Assembly: GCA_028708845.1 (NCBI GenBank)
Contig: JAQVXZ010000009.1
Location: 1-64,000, forward strand
From: Bacteroidales bacterium
GTDB lineage: Bacteria > Bacteroidota > Bacteroidia > Bacteroidales > P3
Length of the DNA: 64,000 nt
Direction: 5' to 3'
The position numbers and the translations under genes are program-made. Shown here in pieces: positions 1 to 8,640 of this stretch. Under the pieces are notes generated by a model. It was given only the letters and a program-made list of their open reading frames with translations, did not search any database and was not told the origin of the DNA. The number at the start of each line of letters is the position of its first letter. The stretch's first letter is position 1.

Positions 1-9
1 AACATAATG

Positions 10-17
10 CAAAAATA
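10..17 (-). promoter_or_regulatory. Putative -7 element for a gene beyond the left edge
   Basis: The minus strand reads TATTTTTG, matching the Bacteroidota -7 consensus TAnnTTTG. It points leftward out of the window, so the gene it would serve cannot be seen. Confidence 0.3.
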
Positions 18-75
18 ACATTTATTTTCGTCCGATTCACCCTAAAAAGTGAAGCAAAAAATACAGATAACTATA

Positions 76-456
76 TTACAGCGAATTATAAGTTAAAAGA
101 AAAATAAGTGTCAAAGTCAGGAAAACAGCTTGTTTGAAATCATAAGTAGGCTTAATCTTAAATTGAAAAATACTATAATCATCCTTTGTTTCAATCTCTT
201 TTTGAGAATGGTGCATTTGAAGAGATCGAATGTGATTAACCTGCTCCTTACAAACCTTTATCAAGAGAGTTTCAAGTTTAATGTCTTCTTGAATAATAGC
301 TATATGATTATGAAAAGTCATTATAGGCAGGTCTTTCCCATCATCATTAAGAGGAGACTCCCTCCAAAGAGAATTGATATTTTCAAAGCTTAGACTCTTT
401 CTCGAATCAATAGTATCCAACAACCATATATAGCGATTAAATAAATTCTTAGCCAT
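76..456 (-). pseudogene. Truncated WYL-domain regulator copy
   Basis: This is a decayed duplicate of the WYL protein at 671-1585. From the start codon at 456 (MAKNLFNRYIWLLDTI) it follows the intact copy for about 53 residues, through the SPLNDDGKDLP segment. It then jumps to the equivalent of intact residue 213 or so (LETLLIKV against KKETVLIKV), losing roughly 160 residues that include the core WYL domain. It tracks the parent again to TYDFKQAVF and then enters unrelated sequence and a stop. The frame stays open upstream of 456, but homology to the intact copy and the -7 element at 480-487 favour 456 as the ancestral start. It is probably non-functional. Confidence 0.85.
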
Positions 457-479
457 AAACTTAATAATTAAGTGATATG

Positions 480-487
480 CAAAGATA
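480..487 (-). promoter_or_regulatory. -7 promoter element of the WYL pseudogene
   Basis: The minus strand reads TATCTTTG. The same element and flanks (GATATGCAAAGATAA on the plus strand) occur before the intact WYL gene, so the promoter was duplicated with the gene. Confidence 0.5.
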
Positions 488-568
488 ATATTTATGATAA
501 AAGTATAGTATTTTACAGCTCTGCTTCTTTTTGGCAGATTGATGTTGTTAATTTGCATTATAATTCTT

Positions 569-595
569 GAAAGAAGAAATAAGATAGGCTTTTAA
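569..595 (+). pseudogene. C-terminal scrap of an AAA ATPase gene
   Basis: The frame reads ERRNKIGF and then stop. The larger AAA remnant ends ERKPKSSKIGFK at 2119-2148, and the DNA around AAGATAGGCTTT is shared. The scrap lies just upstream of the WYL pseudogene, in the same relative place that the larger remnant holds next to the intact WYL gene, so it is read as the matching piece of a duplicated pair. It is too short to stand without that context. Confidence 0.5.
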
Positions 596-670
596 TGACC
601 CCCAACAACAACCTCCCACGTAAGTTTTGTTTAGCTAGCCTATCTTCAAAAAGCTAAATAAATATTAATC

Positions 671-1585
671 TTACGATGGGAGTTTTTTATATAATCCAGC
701 CATCCTATCTATTGTTTCTTTAATCTCTTCTCTAAAGCTAAGAGGACTTATTATTTCAAACTCATCCATGTTTGAAAAAACAGCTTGCTTAAAATCATAA
801 GTGGGTCTTATCTTATATTGGAAAATACTATAATCAGCTTTCGTTTCAATTTCCTTTTGAGAATGATGAATAGGAAGAGCGCGAATATATTTGACCTTAT
901 CCTTATAAACTTTAATAAGAACAGTTTCTTTCTTTACATTTTCAATAACAGTAACTCCAAAATAATCATTAAAATAATCCTCGGAATTTAATTTCTTAGG
1001 AAACTCAAAGCAAGAATCATTCATTTTCAGATCCACAATCCTATCCAAAGCATACATTCTAATGGCTTTTTTGTTCTTATTATAGGCAACCACATACCAG
1101 ATTTGCTTAAAGAGTTTAATAAAATAAGGATGAATAATAGACAATGAATTTTTATCAGAATAATAAGTTCTATAAGTAATAGTCATGGTTCTATTGTTTT
1201 TCATAGCATCAAGAAAGATTGAAAGATACTTATGACTTGAAGGAATAAACTCTGTAACTATTCTGTCTTTGAGCCCTACCTTTTCAGAAATCGCCTTGTT
1301 TACAGCAAGGGTTTCAAAAAGCCAGTTCTTAATGTTACCACCCTTTAAATCAGAAAGATTATCAATATAATAGCCATTGACTTCTCGGCTATAGATTATT
1401 TCTAAGCCAAATTGGTCTAAAATTGCCTGCCTGTGATTGTGAAAAGTTCTTAATGGCAAGTCTTTTCCATCATCATTAAGAGGGGAATCTCTCCAAAGAT
1501 TATTAATTTCTTGATAAGAAATATTTGGTCTTAAATTGATAGTATCCAACAACCAAACATAACGATTAAAAATATTCTTAGCCAT
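671..1585 (-). CDS. WYL domain-containing transcriptional regulator
   Basis: A 304-residue protein, normal for the family. Residues 1-65 look like a winged-helix DNA-binding region (LPLRTFHNHRQAIL), about 130-190 form the WYL sensor domain (TITYRTYY; QIWYVVAYNK; MYALDRIVDLK), and 215-300 a WYL C-terminal extension. WYL proteins act in the cytoplasm as regulators, often beside defence or mobile genes; the ligand and target here are unknown. A -7 element at 1610-1617 supports the start. The gene is divergent from a truncated AAA ATPase at 1774-2148, and a decayed copy of it lies at 76-456, so it sits in a degenerating accessory locus. It may have lost its partner. Confidence 0.88.
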   Translation of the reverse strand: MAKNIFNRYVWLLDTINLRPNISYQEINNLWRDSPLNDDGKDLPLRTFHNHRQAILDQFGLEIIYSREVNGYYIDNLSDLKGGNIKNWLFETLAVNKAISEKVGLKDRIVTEFIPSSHKYLSIFLDAMKNNRTMTITYRTYYSDKNSLSIIHPYFIKLFKQIWYVVAYNKNKKAIRMYALDRIVDLKMNDSCFEFPKKLNSEDYFNDYFGVTVIENVKKETVLIKVYKDKVKYIRALPIHHSQKEIETKADYSIFQYKIRPTYDFKQAVFSNMDEFEIISPLSFREEIKETIDRMAGLYKKLPS

Positions 1586-1609
1586 AATACTTAATGATTA
1601 AATGATATG

Positions 1610-1617
1610 CAAAGATA
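1610..1617 (-). promoter_or_regulatory. -7 promoter element of the WYL gene
   Basis: The minus strand reads TATCTTTG, an exact TAnnTTTG match about 25 bases upstream of the WYL start codon. Confidence 0.6.
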
Positions 1618-1637
1618 ACAATTAAGAGATAGAAAAA

Positions 1638-1740
1638 TGAAACGCTGTTTTAAGAAAATGAATCAAAGAAAGAATTTCATGAAACGAAGAAATAAGAAAT
1701 TAATACGAAGATCTAATTTTGTGAAACGAAGATTCATTTT
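1638..1740. repeat. AAACGAAG-family intergenic repeat cluster 1
   Basis: Contains ATGAAACGCTGTTTTA, ATGAAACGAAGAA and GTGAAACGAAGATTC, spaced some 25-40 bases apart. Related clusters occur at about 20227, 26640, 36980, 46022 and 57189. It lies between the WYL gene and the AAA remnant, where the N-terminal part of the ATPase gene would be expected. Confidence 0.6.
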
Positions 1741-1773
1741 ACTAATCGGATTTTTACAATTTATATTGGTTAG

Positions 1774-2148
1774 ATGCTGTATTTTGGCATAAGAGACTTT
1801 AGTCACCTTAAACGTTCCTTGAAAACAAAGACAAATCCATTACTTAGAATTGGCTATATAGAAAACTCTGATGATAGAAGCTTTGTTGATCCGAATTACT
1901 TTAAAATGACTGATAAGGCCAAGGAAAAAATCTGGAAGTCTATGCTGAAAGGGATTAAGTCAAAGGATGCTAATTTACTTTCTGAGAGCTATGATTTTAG
2001 TGGGGCTCAGATAGAGAATATAACTAGAAAACACTTAATTAAAAAGGTTATATCAGGAAAGAAACTTTGTATTGATGATATAAAGAAGCTTTGTGGTGTT
2101 GAACTAATTGAAAGAAAACCAAAAAGCAGTAAGATAGGCTTTAAATAA
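1774..2148 (+). pseudogene. C-terminal fragment of an AAA family ATPase
   Basis: The 124-residue frame resembles the end of the AAA ATPases (MoxR/Vps4-like fold) common in Bacteroidales. FKMTDKAKEKIWKSML looks like the region after the sensor segment, ESYDFSGAQIENITRKH is the C-terminal helical lid with its sensor-2-like motif, and it closes with SKIGFK. Walker A, Walker B and arginine-finger regions are all absent, so it cannot be an active ATPase. The upstream 130 bases hold a repeat cluster instead of the missing coding sequence. An intact small protein using only the lid is possible but less likely. A terminator follows directly. Confidence 0.75.
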
Positions 2149-2150
2149 CA

Positions 2151-2187
2151 AAAAAGACTTCACAGATTTACTCTGTGAAGTCTTTTT
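2151..2187. terminator. Bidirectional intrinsic terminator
   Basis: A perfect 15-bp stem (2151-2165 with 2173-2187) encloses a 7-base loop. It has A-runs on the left and T-runs on the right, so it can end transcription from the AAA remnant on the plus strand and atpC on the minus strand. Confidence 0.85.
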
Positions 2188-2208
2188 CATTTCAATTAAT
2201 TAATCCTT

Positions 2209-2442
2209 TTATTGAACTAGTATTTGTATATTATTATTTGAGCATTCTATTACACCACTATTGATTGGGATGAAAAGCTCTTCGTCTTTTGTAACTAAAC
2301 GAATCTTTCCTTTTGCAAGAACAGAAATTATGGATGCGTGGTTGTTTAATATTTGAAATGAACCATCTATTCCTGGTAATTGCAATAGGGTTACTTCCCC
2401 CTGGTAAACCAATTTTTCTGGTGAAATTATATTAACTTTCAT
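2209..2442 (-). CDS. atpC: F1Fo ATP synthase subunit epsilon (short form)
   Basis: Epsilon subunit of the F1 rotor stalk of ATP synthase, acting at the cytoplasmic face of the inner membrane. The 77 residues make up only the N-terminal beta-sandwich (MKVNIISPEKLVYQGEVTLL; LPGIDGSFQILNNHASII; GVIECSNN). The usual C-terminal two-helix domain, which can inhibit ATP hydrolysis, is missing. This short form is common in Bacteroidota, so it is not read as a truncation. It follows atpD by 16 bases on the same strand, and no other ATP synthase gene is present in the window. Confidence 0.92.
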   Translation of the reverse strand: MKVNIISPEKLVYQGEVTLLQLPGIDGSFQILNNHASIISVLAKGKIRLVTKDEELFIPINSGVIECSNNNIQILVQ

Positions 2443-2458
2443 TTCTATAAATATAAGT

Positions 2459-3976
<1,518 letters not shown>

Positions 3977-4012
3977 CTATATTTTTTAACTAAACAATCT
4001 TTATTTAAGGTG

Positions 4013-4020
4013 CGAATTTA
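4013..4020 (-). promoter_or_regulatory. Possible -7 element for atpDC
   Basis: The minus strand reads TAAATTCG, one base off TAnnTTTG. It is a weak match; a similar variant (TAATTTCG) precedes ilvE. Confidence 0.3.
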
Positions 4021-4092
4021 CATCATTTCTTTGAGAAAAAGGAAGAAAAACAAAAAAATATATCTAAAAGCCTTTAAACAAAGTATTTTTAG

Positions 4093-4100
4093 TAATTTTG
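4093..4100 (+). promoter_or_regulatory. -7 promoter element of ribF
   Basis: TAATTTTG matches TAnnTTTG exactly. It lies within the upstream open frame of ribF, which argues that translation begins after it, near 4124, rather than at the ATG at 4010. Confidence 0.55.
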
Positions 4101-4123
4101 CAAATCAAATAAAACTACAGATA

Positions 4124-5059
4124 TTGAATATTATACCCTTCGACGAAACGATAGATTTAGGATATTGTCCTGTGATGACTGTTGGAATGTTTGACGGTGT
4201 TCATATTGGACATCAGAAACTTCTATCAAACCTAAAAGAAAAAGCTGAGTTATATAACACAAAGCCTATTGTTATAACTTTTGACAAACACCCACAACTT
4301 GTTATAAAACCAGAGCTTTTCGACAAAATAAGTCTTCTTCAAACAAATGAAGAAAGATTTAATAAACTTAACTCTTTAGGGATTGAAAACATCATAGTAA
4401 TCCACTTCACAAAAGAGTTTGCAAAGCTAAGTGCACAAGAGTTTCTAGACCTACTGGTCAAGAAATACTCTCCTCAATACTTCTTATTAGGATACGACAA
4501 TCATTTTGGAAGCAAAACCTCTGAAGAATTTAACAATATAGCTCTTGACTATAAAGAGAAAGGACTTGTGCTTGAAAGGACAAGCGATTGTGTTATCCAT
4601 AAGAATATTGAAGTTAGTTCAACTCAAATTAGAAAAGCGCTTGCAAAAGGATATATCGAACTAGCTAATTCAATGTTAAATGAAGAATATATTATAAGTG
4701 GAGAGGTTGTTCATGGGAATAAAATAGGTAAAACCATAGGATTCCCTACTGCAAACGTTAAGGTTGAAAGGCATAAGCTACTTCCTCTTTTTGGAGTTTA
4801 TTTATGTAAAGTTGAAGTTGAGGGAAAAGATTATCCAGGAATAGTAAATATTGGACTGCGTCCTACAATTATAGACTCACCTATTACAGTTGAAGCATAT
4901 ATATTAGATTTTGATAAAAACATATATGGAGAAATAATCAAGATTAAGCTAAAAGAGTTTTTAAGAGAGGAGATTAAGTTTGATAGCTTAGATAAGCTAA
5001 AATATCAAATCAACTTGGATATGGAGAAAGCTCATCATTATTTCAGGGAGAATGAATAA
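4124..5059 (+). CDS. ribF: Bifunctional riboflavin kinase / FAD synthetase
   Basis: Converts riboflavin to FMN and FMN to FAD in the cytoplasm. The N-terminal FAD synthetase domain has the nucleotidyltransferase motif TVGMFDGVHIGHQKLL and SSTQIRKAL; the C-terminal riboflavin kinase domain has GKTIGFPTANVKV and YPGIVNIGLRPTI. The frame is open from an ATG at 4010, but the lysine-rich extra N-terminus has no family counterpart and a TAAT-TTTG promoter element lies inside it at 4093-4100. A TTG at 4124 gives a 311-residue protein of normal length and is chosen, though the ATG at 4010 cannot be excluded. The end overlaps the next gene by 8 bases. Confidence 0.92.
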   Translation: MNIIPFDETIDLGYCPVMTVGMFDGVHIGHQKLLSNLKEKAELYNTKPIVITFDKHPQLVIKPELFDKISLLQTNEERFNKLNSLGIENIIVIHFTKEFAKLSAQEFLDLLVKKYSPQYFLLGYDNHFGSKTSEEFNNIALDYKEKGLVLERTSDCVIHKNIEVSSTQIRKALAKGYIELANSMLNEEYIISGEVVHGNKIGKTIGFPTANVKVERHKLLPLFGVYLCKVEVEGKDYPGIVNIGLRPTIIDSPITVEAYILDFDKNIYGEIIKIKLKEFLREEIKFDSLDKLKYQINLDMEKAHHYFRENE

Positions 5060-5552
5060 GCTAATAATCATTTTATTATTATCAATAAACTCATTTGGTT
5101 TTGCACAAAAAAATGGTTATTTTAATAATCTCGATTCTGCTCTTGTATATCCTAATTCAGTTATTACGCTTGACTTAGAAAAACAAAAACTAAAGCAAGT
5201 TCCAAAAGAGATTCTAATGTTCCCAAACTTAGATAAGCTAATTCTTAAAAGAAACTACATTAAAGAAGTTCCAAAAGAATTATCGAGTCTTTCAAGGCTT
5301 AGATATTTAGATTTATCATCTAATAATATCACGGAATTACCAAAGGAGCTGAGTGCATTAAAACTTGATACATTAATTATTTGGGACAATAGAATTAGGA
5401 GTTTCCCAAATGAGTTTAAAGAAATGTCAGAAACCCTCAAATACTTAGACCTTAGAGCCATTCAAATGAATAAAGAAGAGCAAAAAGAAATCAAAGCCCT
5501 GTTTCCAAAAACCAAAATAAGACTTGCTCACCCCTGCAATTGCAATAGATAA
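5052..5552 (+). CDS. Secreted leucine-rich repeat protein
   Basis: 166 residues with an N-terminal signal peptide (LIIILLLSINSFGFAQ, cleavage probably after the AQ near residue 19). The body is four to five leucine-rich repeats of the LxxLxLxxNxIxxLP type (LDKLILKRNYIKEVP; LRYLDLSSNNITELP; LDTLIIWDNRIRSFP). The tail carries CNC near the C-terminus. LRR folds bind proteins or other ligands; the partner is unknown. It is translationally coupled to ribF by an 8-base overlap, which suggests co-transcription, but no functional link to flavin synthesis is evident. Confidence 0.8.
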   Translation: MNKLIIILLLSINSFGFAQKNGYFNNLDSALVYPNSVITLDLEKQKLKQVPKEILMFPNLDKLILKRNYIKEVPKELSSLSRLRYLDLSSNNITELPKELSALKLDTLIIWDNRIRSFPNEFKEMSETLKYLDLRAIQMNKEEQKEIKALFPKTKIRLAHPCNCNR

Positions 5553-5628
5553 TCCCTTATATTATTCCCAAAACATAGTTTCAGTAAATATATATTGCAT
5601 CTAATTATTGAAATACACAAATAAGTAG

Positions 5629-5636
5629 TAAATTTG
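5629..5636 (+). promoter_or_regulatory. -7 promoter element of the amidase gene
   Basis: TAAATTTG, an exact TAnnTTTG match, 27 bases upstream of the start codon at 5664. Confidence 0.6.
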
Positions 5637-5663
5637 CAATCTAAAACCTAACTTAATATACAA

Positions 5664-6428
5664 ATGAAAGTAGCAATTTTTCAAGCTAATACCGTTGATA
5701 ATGAAGCTGAATCGAACCTAAGAAGATATGATTCTTTCTTAGAACAATTAGATACCGACACAGAACTATTGGTCTTTCCCGAAATGTTCACAACCAGCTT
5801 TTCAATAGATACTAACTACGCTCAAACAATGGAGGGAAGTAGTTTGAAGTGGATGAGAGATAAAGCAGTTGAAAAAGGGATTGCAATTTCAGGCACATTA
5901 TTAATTGAAGAGAACAAGAAATATGTTAATCGTCATTTCTTTGTTTTCCCTGATGGAAACTATGAATATTACGACAAGAAACACCTTTTTTGTTTGAGTA
6001 AGGAGCCAAAAGTAATAACTCCTGGTAATAAAAAGAAAATAGTGAACTACAAGGGATGGAATATTGCCCTTTATACTTGTTATGATATTAGATTCCCGTC
6101 TTGGTGTAGGAACACTTATAAGGACGGAGAATATGGATATGATATTGCAATTTACTGCGCATCGTGGGAGTCTGCAAGAAACTTTGCATGGACAAACCTT
6201 TTAGTAAGTAGAGCTATTGAAAACTTTGCCTATGTAATAGGAGTAAATAGGGTTGGTATTGATAAGGCAAATTTAAACTATTTGGGATGTTCAACAATCT
6301 TGAACTATAAGGGAGAAACACTTGTTGGAACTCACCAAAACAAAGAAGAGATTGCTTATCGTGTATTAGACAAACAATCTCTTATATCATTCCGAGAATA
6401 CTTCCCTGTTGGAGAAGATTGGGATTAG
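5664..6428 (+). CDS. Carbon-nitrogen hydrolase, omega-amidase (YafV/Nit2) type
   Basis: A nitrilase-superfamily amidase of 254 residues. The Glu-Lys-Cys catalytic set is visible: E40 in FPEMFTTSF, K105 in YDKKHLF and C139 in LYTCYDIRFP. The FPEMF, YDKKHLF and CYDIRFP words are those of the YafV/Nit2 omega-amidases, which hydrolyse alpha-ketoglutaramate and alpha-ketosuccinamate left by glutamine and asparagine transaminases, a metabolite-repair role in the cytoplasm. It has its own -7 element at 5629-5636 and stands alone, convergent with the lipoprotein gene at 6444. The substrate assignment is from family resemblance. Confidence 0.9.
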   Translation: MKVAIFQANTVDNEAESNLRRYDSFLEQLDTDTELLVFPEMFTTSFSIDTNYAQTMEGSSLKWMRDKAVEKGIAISGTLLIEENKKYVNRHFFVFPDGNYEYYDKKHLFCLSKEPKVITPGNKKKIVNYKGWNIALYTCYDIRFPSWCRNTYKDGEYGYDIAIYCASWESARNFAWTNLLVSRAIENFAYVIGVNRVGIDKANLNYLGCSTILNYKGETLVGTHQNKEEIAYRVLDKQSLISFREYFPVGEDWD

Positions 6429-6443
6429 TTTATTTCTGATCTA

Positions 6444-6890
6444 TTAGTTTACATCAGATTTATAATCTCCACTTAAATCAAATTCTAAGACTTTAGATTC
6501 TTTCTTTTTAGTAAGGATTCTTGCGTGATATGTCTTTTTGTTTTTGAAATCTACAATTGAAACCTCATTTATCTTAGCGCCAGGATAAGTTTCATTTATA
6601 TAATCTGTTATTTGTGAAGGAACATATTCCATTGGTACTATCCAGTCAGTTTCTGTACCAGTTTTTAGGTATTTGACTCTAACTTGGTTGCCATTTTCAA
6701 CAAAATAAACATTATAGGAAGTAGAGTCAATCATTTCCCATGTTCTCTTTTCAATATTTGGACGAGTCCTTTTCAAATCATTCACGTAACGCTCTGGAAC
6801 CTCACGCTCATTAACTGATTTATAACTTTGTTTGGTGGAGCATGAAAAAACCACAACAGAACACAAAGCTAATAGAAAGATTTTTTTCAT
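6444..6890 (-). CDS. PepSY-like domain lipoprotein
   Basis: A 148-residue lipoprotein with a signal peptide and lipobox (VVVFSC, modified cysteine at about residue 17). The rest fits the Bacteroidota PepSY-like (DUF2874/BLIP-like) fold: a TWEMIDSTSYNVYF strand, a charged hairpin (VKYLKTGTETDWIVPMEY), a helix (QITDYINETYPGAKINEV) and paired strands ending KVLEFDLSGDY. These proteins are periplasmic or outer-membrane anchored and poorly characterised. A -7 element lies at 6933-6940. The family call is moderately sure; the function is unknown. Confidence 0.65.
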   Translation of the reverse strand: MKKIFLLALCSVVVFSCSTKQSYKSVNEREVPERYVNDLKRTRPNIEKRTWEMIDSTSYNVYFVENGNQVRVKYLKTGTETDWIVPMEYVPSQITDYINETYPGAKINEVSIVDFKNKKTYHARILTKKKESKVLEFDLSGDYKSDVN

Positions 6891-6932
6891 ATCTAGAATT
6901 TTTAATTATTTAGTTATTGTGTATTATTCTGG

Positions 6933-6940
6933 CAAAGATA
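6933..6940 (-). promoter_or_regulatory. -7 promoter element of the PepSY-like lipoprotein gene
   Basis: The minus strand reads TATCTTTG, about 43 bases upstream of the start at 6890. Confidence 0.55.
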
Positions 6941-7003
6941 CAAAATAAGAAATTAACTAAAGCAGAATAACAGATAATATTTTAATATAAAGCTTTAAAT
7001 TAT

Positions 7004-7432
7004 TTATTTTAATTTCCTATTCAATAAGTAATCCACTGAAAATTTCCCACTACCAACAATTAGGACAAAGAAATAAATAGCTAAATATAACACAGGCATT
7101 TCTTTCATTGCAAATGGGTCAGAGGCGTGAGCCACAAAAATTGCAACAAGCATTGTAATAATCAAAGGAATGGTTGCTAAGCGAGTGAATAAACCAAAAA
7201 TAAGCAATATTGAACATCCAAATTCAGCAAAAATAACCAAAATCAGATTCCACTGACTGCCTATTCCCAAAATATCTGGAAATTGACTTGACATCATTTC
7301 AAAATTACTTAACTTAGCAAAGCCATGAGTTAACATCAACACCCCAATAACAAGGCGAAAGAATAATATTCCAATTGAAAAAGTATTATTTTCAACGGTA
7401 TTTCCTAAAATCCAATTAATTTTCGATTTCAT
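7004..7432 (-). CDS. DoxX family integral membrane protein
   Basis: 142 residues with four predicted membrane helices (FSIGILFFRLVIGVLML; WNLILVIFAEFGCSILLIFG; ATIPLIITMLVAIFVAH; LYLAIYFFVLIVGSG). The early LTHGFAKL and mid FAEFGC motifs are typical of DoxX. The family is named after a thiosulfate:quinone oxidoreductase subunit, but most bacterial members have no proven reaction; some take part in membrane redox or detoxification complexes. It appears monocistronic on the minus strand, upstream of the PepSY-like gene but separated from it by about 110 bases. The family is confident, the role unknown. Confidence 0.88.
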   Translation of the reverse strand: MKSKINWILGNTVENNTFSIGILFFRLVIGVLMLTHGFAKLSNFEMMSSQFPDILGIGSQWNLILVIFAEFGCSILLIFGLFTRLATIPLIITMLVAIFVAHASDPFAMKEMPVLYLAIYFFVLIVGSGKFSVDYLLNRKLK

Positions 7433-7591
7433 AACAAAAAAATTAAGTTAATAATATGTAAAAACATTTTGTTTACATTATATACGTATTCTAATAGAGA
7501 TTTATTCTATAATGATGAAAATATTCTGAAAAAAGTCAGAAGTAAAAAGTAAAAGGTAAAATCCGTGAAAATCCCTGAAATCCGTGGACAC

Positions 7592-7619
7592 AAAAAGGGC
7601 GAACACACAGGTTCGCCCC
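7592..7619 (-). terminator. Terminator downstream of the HU-related gene
   Basis: An 8-bp GC-rich stem (GGGCGAAC 7597-7604 with GTTCGCCC 7611-7618) is followed on the minus strand by TTTTTG. It sits just past the stop at 7652. The GGGCGAAC...GTTCGCCC word is a dispersed hairpin seen in many genomes. Confidence 0.65.
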
Positions 7620-7651
7620 AACATTAATCATTAACCATTAATAATTAACCA

Positions 7652-8059
7652 TTACTGAATAACCAATCCTTTTGGAACAGGGTACTTGAATGCAAATCCA
7701 GCAGACTTCAATTTGTTTTTGAACCTAACGTTAGGATAGAAATTCACCCTTAAGCGTTTTATGCTTTGAGCATTAGCTTCATTCTCTGTTTCCACTGCCT
7801 TAGAATTAAGGAATGGCGTGAAGTTCCCGAGCTGTTTTAATTGAACTGTGATGCCATTCATTGTTGCATCAGCAATAACCATTTGAAGAGCAGCCAATGC
7901 CGACAATACGTCATTGTAAGCCAATGAGCTCATCTCAGCAATTCTGTCAGCCAACTGTTCTTGACTCATAACACCATTGCGGTTGATAACACAGATGTAC
8001 TTATTGCCTGGATTTAAGCCAACTGAAATTGCGCGTTTTACAATATTGTAATTCACCAT
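7652..8059 (-). CDS. HU-related DNA-binding protein (TIGR01201 type)
   Basis: A 135-residue member of the Bacteroidota HU-related family. The N-terminus (VKRAISVGLNPGNKYICVI) and the SQEQLADRIAEMSSLAYNDVLSALAALQMVIADA helix pair form the HU-like dimer core. QLKQLGNFTPFLN matches the LG.F.P.L segment, and the C-terminus (LRVNFYPNVRFKNKL) is the DNA-contacting arm region. In Bacteroides, genes of this type commonly neighbour a VirE/BT4734 primase, as here, where the helicase/primase pair lies 580 bases upstream on the same strand. A -7 element is at 8157-8164. It probably shapes DNA for that cassette or acts as a nucleoid protein. Confidence 0.85.
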   Translation of the reverse strand: MVNYNIVKRAISVGLNPGNKYICVINRNGVMSQEQLADRIAEMSSLAYNDVLSALAALQMVIADATMNGITVQLKQLGNFTPFLNSKAVETENEANAQSIKRLRVNFYPNVRFKNKLKSAGFAFKYPVPKGLVIQ

Positions 8060-8156
8060 ACTAAAATGCGATTAACCTTCAAATTACTATCGCCAGGTTT
8101 TTTGTTCATAATTGTGGACTTGTGAGCATAAACATATATGCTTTTAAAATCTTTTA

Positions 8157-8164
8157 CAAAGATA
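8157..8164 (-). promoter_or_regulatory. -7 promoter element of the HU-related gene
   Basis: The minus strand reads TATCTTTG, about 98 bases upstream of the start at 8059, implying a leader of roughly 90 bases. Confidence 0.5.
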
Positions 8165-8280
8165 CAAAATCTTTTTCATATAACCAAATAAATATCAAGA
8201 AATTATCAATAATTTTACTATAAAAATTGATGCTTTTAATTCCTATTTTTTCTATAAAAAAGAACCTGATTTTAAAAAAA

Positions 8281-8322
8281 AAGACGCCGACTTTTTGGAA
8301 AAAGACGCCGACTTTTTGGAAA
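8281..8322. repeat. Tandem 21-bp repeat, two perfect units
   Basis: Two identical 21-bp units (AAGACGCCGACTTTTTGGAAA) at 8281-8301 and 8302-8322, followed by more diverged units (AAGAGCTTGATTTGTGACAG and AACCCTGATTTT). A short open frame crosses it but its sequence is just the repeat read as protein (TPTFWKK twice). Confidence 0.85.
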
Positions 8323-8523
8323 AAGAGCTTGATTTGTGACAGAAAAACCCTGATTTTTTTTGAAATCGTAGGCTTGTTTTTCTCCTTTCTTTTCTTATTT
8401 TATTTAATTCTTAAAATTAAATATTAGATATTAAATAAAACAATAGAGGGTTGAATATATTTATTATTAGTTCTAAAATTAGGATTAGAGAATAGTGAAA
8501 AAGAGAAAGGAGAATAACAAAAA

Positions 8524-8624
8524 GTTGCCGAAGTTGCCGAAAGTGCCTAAGAATGAAAAGTGTTTCAGAATAAAAAAATAAAAATAGTTTTCAAAAAATA
8601 GGCACTTTCGGCACTTTGGGCAAC
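8524..8624. repeat. Iteron-like 9-bp repeats forming an inverted pair
   Basis: The left arm (8524-8548) is GTTGCCGAA, GTTGCCGAA, AGTGCCT; the right arm (8600-8624) is its near-complement built of GGCACTTTC, GGCACTTTG, GGCAAC. The arms match at about 22 of 25 positions and are separated by 51 AT-rich bases. It lies 17 bases past the end of the helicase gene. It could be an intrinsic terminator for that gene, or a set of protein-binding iterons. Confidence 0.7.
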
Positions 8625-8640
8625 TAAGAAGCAAAATTAA

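Noticed and set aside
4013-4123. FMN riboswitch upstream of ribF
   Set aside because: None of the conserved FMN aptamer words are present; the leader after the -7 element is only about 20 bases.
8227-8427. A 66-residue open frame in the gap before the HU gene
   Set aside because: It is a translation of the 21-bp tandem repeat (TPTFWKK twice) plus low-complexity DNA, with no start context and no signal of coding selection.
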